DNA of 17,398 bases. Origin: an uncultured Bacilli bacterium (GTDB taxonomy: Bacteria > Bacillota_I > Bacilli_A > RF39 > UBA660). The stretch's first letter is position 1. Each line of letters begins with the position of its first letter. Under the pieces are notes generated by a model, which had not been told where the DNA came from, did no database searches, and saw only the letters and a list, made by a program, of their open reading frames with translations. Location: assembly GCA_944358495.1 (NCBI GenBank), contig CALVRF010000020.1, positions 1 through 17,398 of the forward strand. Reading direction: 5' to 3'. Both the position numbers and the translations under genes were made by a program. Positions 15,334-17,398 of the stretch are shown in pieces.

Positions 15334-15392
15334 TTTATAGATTCCAGTAGAGTAACTATATCTCTATAATTACTCTCGTTGGAATTTATAAA
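15334..15392 (-). other. Long imperfect hairpin with GAGA tetraloop in the 3' untranslated region
   Basis: Minus-strand RNA from 15392 folds as TTTATA/TATAAA (6 bp), an A-C mismatch, ATTCCA/TGGAAT (6 bp), an internal loop of 3 by 2 bases, then a 12-bp helix AGAGTAATTATA/TATAGTTACTCT closed by a GAGA (GNRA) tetraloop. One T-G wobble lies in the last helix. On the plus strand the wobble becomes a C-A mismatch and the loop TCTC, so the structure favours minus-strand RNA. It starts one base after the stop codon of the surface-protein gene and has no T run directly behind it, so it is not itself a terminator. It may protect the mRNA 3' end or be an RNA-binding or processing site. Confidence 0.6.
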
Positions 15393-15393
15393 A

Positions 15394-17398
15394 TTAAGAA
15401 GTTTCGTATTGGTTAGTTGGTTTATTACCAGTAACAGCACCTGATCTATAAATGTATTCACCTGTTGAACTTACCCAAATTCCTCCATGTTCCTTTGCAG
15501 TATTATTTTTGACCGTGCCACCATTTAAAGTGAAATTTCCTCCATTAACAGCAACACCACCACCTAAATTATTTGAAATATTTCCACTAATAGTTCCTCC
15601 AGTTATATTTAAAGTACTATTCAATGCAACATAAATTCCACCACCATGTTCTTCAGCAGTATTATTAGTAATATTTCCTCTAGTAATAGTCGTAATACCA
15701 CATTCCTCACCATCACTACCACAATAATTATAAATACCACCACCATATGTGCCCGCATTATTACTATCAATATATCCACCATTTACATTTAAAAAGCCAT
15801 CGTTAAGTATCCCACCAGCAGCAGTTAACGCCTTATTGAATTCAATATTCCCGCCATTAATATTGCACACATTGTGATTAACAATGCCGCCACCTAAAGT
15901 TTGAGCTTGATTATTACTAATAATAGTACCTTCACCAATCGTTAAAGTTCCATTATTAAATATAGCACCTCCAACATTTTGGTTAGTCTGATTACCCGTA
16001 ATTCGGGCATTTTTTATAGTCATGGTTGCATCAGTTGTCGTAATATAAATAGCCCCACCAGCATTTTGAGCCACATTGTTAGCAATAGTTCCACCATTTA
16101 TAATTTCTTCCCCCTCACAGGTAATCGCACCTCCTAATTGAGACAAATTATTTAAAATATTACCACCGTTTATAGTAAAATTACCACCACTTAAAGCTCC
16201 ACCGTAAACTGCTTCATTGTTAGTAATGTTTCCATTATTAATCGTCATTCTACCATCACTTGGTTTTGAAACCATTCCGCCACCCCAATAAGCATAATTA
16301 TTGGTGATTTCCCCACCATTCATGGTCACATTACCAACTCTTCTTGAAACAGCAGCCCCAGTATTACTCTTTTCTTCGTTCTGCGTAGTAGACATATTTT
16401 TACAGTTTTTAATTGTGGTTCCTTCTTCAATATATAAATTTTGACTGTTATCTCTTAAAATAATAGCTGGATACTGAGCTTCAACATTATTTCCATTAAT
16501 AGTTATATTTTTTAGAGTTAAGTCACCGGCAGTTTGATTAATTATATAGCTTGCTAAACTATTGCCTCTTATAATTGAATTAATTGTATTATTTGTACTA
16601 TAACTTGTTAAAGTTATATCTTTATCTTCATTAAAATTAGTAGTACTGTTTACTGTGATATTATTCATAACGTAAATGTTGGCTTTGCTATCCGCGCTAT
16701 CATAAGCTTTTTGCATTGTTGCATATGGCTTTTCTATTGTCCCTCTTCCTGTTGTATCACTACCTTTACTTGATACATATAAATTATATCTCACTACTGT
16801 ATAACTACTACTTACACTATTGGTCCCATCACTTACTTTCGCTACTACATCTCCATCAGTTTCAAAATTAACATCCACACTTTTACTAGTTACGCCTACT
16901 TCCTCTCCATTATCTTTGATATATGAACATGTTAATGTATCTCCGCATCCTTCGGGATAAGTTATCGTAACTTTTATCCCTGTGGCACTGTTTTCTTCTT
17001 TAAAACTTGGTATTTCAAGACTACTCGTATTTACTACCTTACTTCCTTCGGCTATTTTCCCACCTTCATTGGTTACTCTCACCTTTATTTCACATTCTGT
17101 ATTTTGAGTTAATCCAGTAAAGGTATATATATTACTTTCACTAGTTTCCCATGTCTTTCCATCATCTATACTATATTCATATTTAACTATTTCGCTTTCA
17201 TCATCATGGGCACTTACTACTACTGTTATGCTATTAGTGGTTGAAGTTGTATTTACACTATCTATTATTGGAGCAGTTGCATCTATTTCTTTATATATAG
17301 CATATAACGTTATATCATTTAATCCCATATTTAAACTAGTTAAACCTTCATGAGCATCTTTATCAGTATTCCATCCAACAAAATCATAATACTGTTTA
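15394..17398 (-). CDS. C-terminal part of a large beta-helix surface protein (5' end beyond the window)
   Basis: The frame stays open to the right edge, so the ATG at 17328 is an internal methionine; 667 residues are visible. The first ones (YYDFVGWNTDKD to ITLYAIYK) form the end of a Flg_new/InlB-type repeat. Next come fibronectin III-like and other beta domains (about 40-205), then YVSSKGSD..GRGTIEKPYATMQKA (about 207-231), the usual entry to a secreted parallel beta-helix. About eleven imperfect rungs follow, with the pattern INGGxIxNNxA..GGGI, like polymorphic outer-membrane/adhesin repeats. No sorting motif, membrane segment or wall-binding repeat follows; it simply ends in NKPTNQYETS. 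It is probably secreted or surface-held through the missing N-terminal part. Function could be adhesion or glycan binding; no enzymatic residues can be assigned. A structured 3' region and terminator follow. Confidence 0.88.
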   Translation of the reverse strand, partial: KQYYDFVGWNTDKDAHEGLTSLNMGLNDITLYAIYKEIDATAPIIDSVNTTSTTNSITVVVSAHDDESEIVKYEYSIDDGKTWETSESNIYTFTGLTQNTECEIKVRVTNEGGKIAEGSKVVNTSSLEIPSFKEENSATGIKVTITYPEGCGDTLTCSYIKDNGEEVGVTSKSVDVNFETDGDVVAKVSDGTNSVSSSYTVVRYNLYVSSKGSDTTGRGTIEKPYATMQKAYDSADSKANIYVMNNITVNSTTNFNEDKDITLTSYSTNNTINSIIRGNSLASYIINQTAGDLTLKNITINGNNVEAQYPAIILRDNSQNLYIEEGTTIKNCKNMSTTQNEEKSNTGAAVSRRVGNVTMNGGEITNNYAYWGGGMVSKPSDGRMTINNGNITNNEAVYGGALSGGNFTINGGNILNNLSQLGGAITCEGEEIINGGTIANNVAQNAGGAIYITTTDATMTIKNARITGNQTNQNVGGAIFNNGTLTIGEGTIISNNQAQTLGGGIVNHNVCNINGGNIEFNKALTAAGGILNDGFLNVNGGYIDSNNAGTYGGGIYNYCGSDGEECGITTITRGNITNNTAEEHGGGIYVALNSTLNITGGTISGNISNNLGGGVAVNGGNFTLNGGTVKNNTAKEHGGIWVSSTGEYIYRSGAVTGNKPTNQYETS
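15469..16332 (-). repeat. Eleven beta-helix rung repeats inside the surface protein
   Basis: Within the coding sequence the protein pattern (I/V)-N-G-G-x-I-x-N-N-x-A-x-x-x-G-G-G-I recurs about eleven times, at intervals of 22-33 residues. The DNA copies share short plus-strand words such as CCACCATT and CCACCACC but are not identical, so these are diverged protein-level repeats and not a recent tandem DNA expansion. Confidence 0.8.

Noticed and set aside
15264..15461. A 65-codon open frame on the minus strand ending in KCTPVKCSC
   Set aside because: Its first third overlaps the surface-protein gene in another frame and the rest lies wholly within the two hairpins. No ribosome binding site is seen and the composition follows the palindromes.
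17326..17328. ATG at 17328 as the start of the surface protein
   Set aside because: The frame is open to the window edge and the 23 codons upstream encode the rest of a Flg_new repeat; no ribosome binding site precedes this ATG.

Overview
The window looks like a chromosomal stretch of a low-GC Bacillota. AT-rich coding sequence, strong purine-rich ribosome binding sites, textbook sigma-A promoters (TTGACA/TATAAT with 17-bp spacers) and an LCP-type envelope protein all point that way. The gene set (PPDK, YusI-like thioredoxin-fold protein, PASTA-bearing LCP protein, Flg_new/beta-helix surface protein) would fit a host-associated member of Bacilli such as RF39 or Erysipelotrichia relatives; that placement is inference. 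TGA is used as a true stop (sugar kinase gene), so the code is the standard bacterial one and not the Mycoplasma code. Every protein gene lies on the minus strand; only the tRNA-Cys gene is on the plus strand.

Reading along the minus strand from the right edge: (i) the 3' part of a large surface protein (15394-17398, cut by the window) with a Flg_new/InlB-type repeat, fibronectin-like domains and an 11-rung right-handed beta-helix, followed by two long hairpins; (ii) an operon of two tandem, paralogous PP2C-type phosphatases (13401-15196); (iii) topA with its own promoter, followed by an endonuclease/exonuclease/phosphatase-fold protein; (iv) an unrecognised protein with a RodZ-like N-terminal helix-turn-helix; (v) a promoter embedded in a terminator driving Cdd1-like HhH protein - alpha/beta hydrolase - XerC/D recombinase; (vi) a translationally coupled PPDK - PfkB sugar kinase - Smr operon; (vii) the plus-strand tRNA-Cys with its promoter and a bidirectional terminator; (viii) an LCP-family membrane protein with PASTA and a Cys-bounded Asp-rich C-terminal motif; (ix) an unrecognised single-pass membrane protein coupled to a YusI/ArsC-fold protein; (x) the first four codons of a further gene leaving the left edge.

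Most of the window is housekeeping: topoisomerase, recombinase, PPDK, tRNA. The envelope theme (LCP protein, single-pass membrane protein, surface beta-helix protein, PP2C phosphatases that could oppose a Ser/Thr kinase located elsewhere) is the more individual part. I see no CRISPR array, insertion sequence, prophage or defence system. The least explained items are the structured RNA after the surface-protein gene, the divergent PP2C pair, the HTH protein and the chimeric LCP protein.
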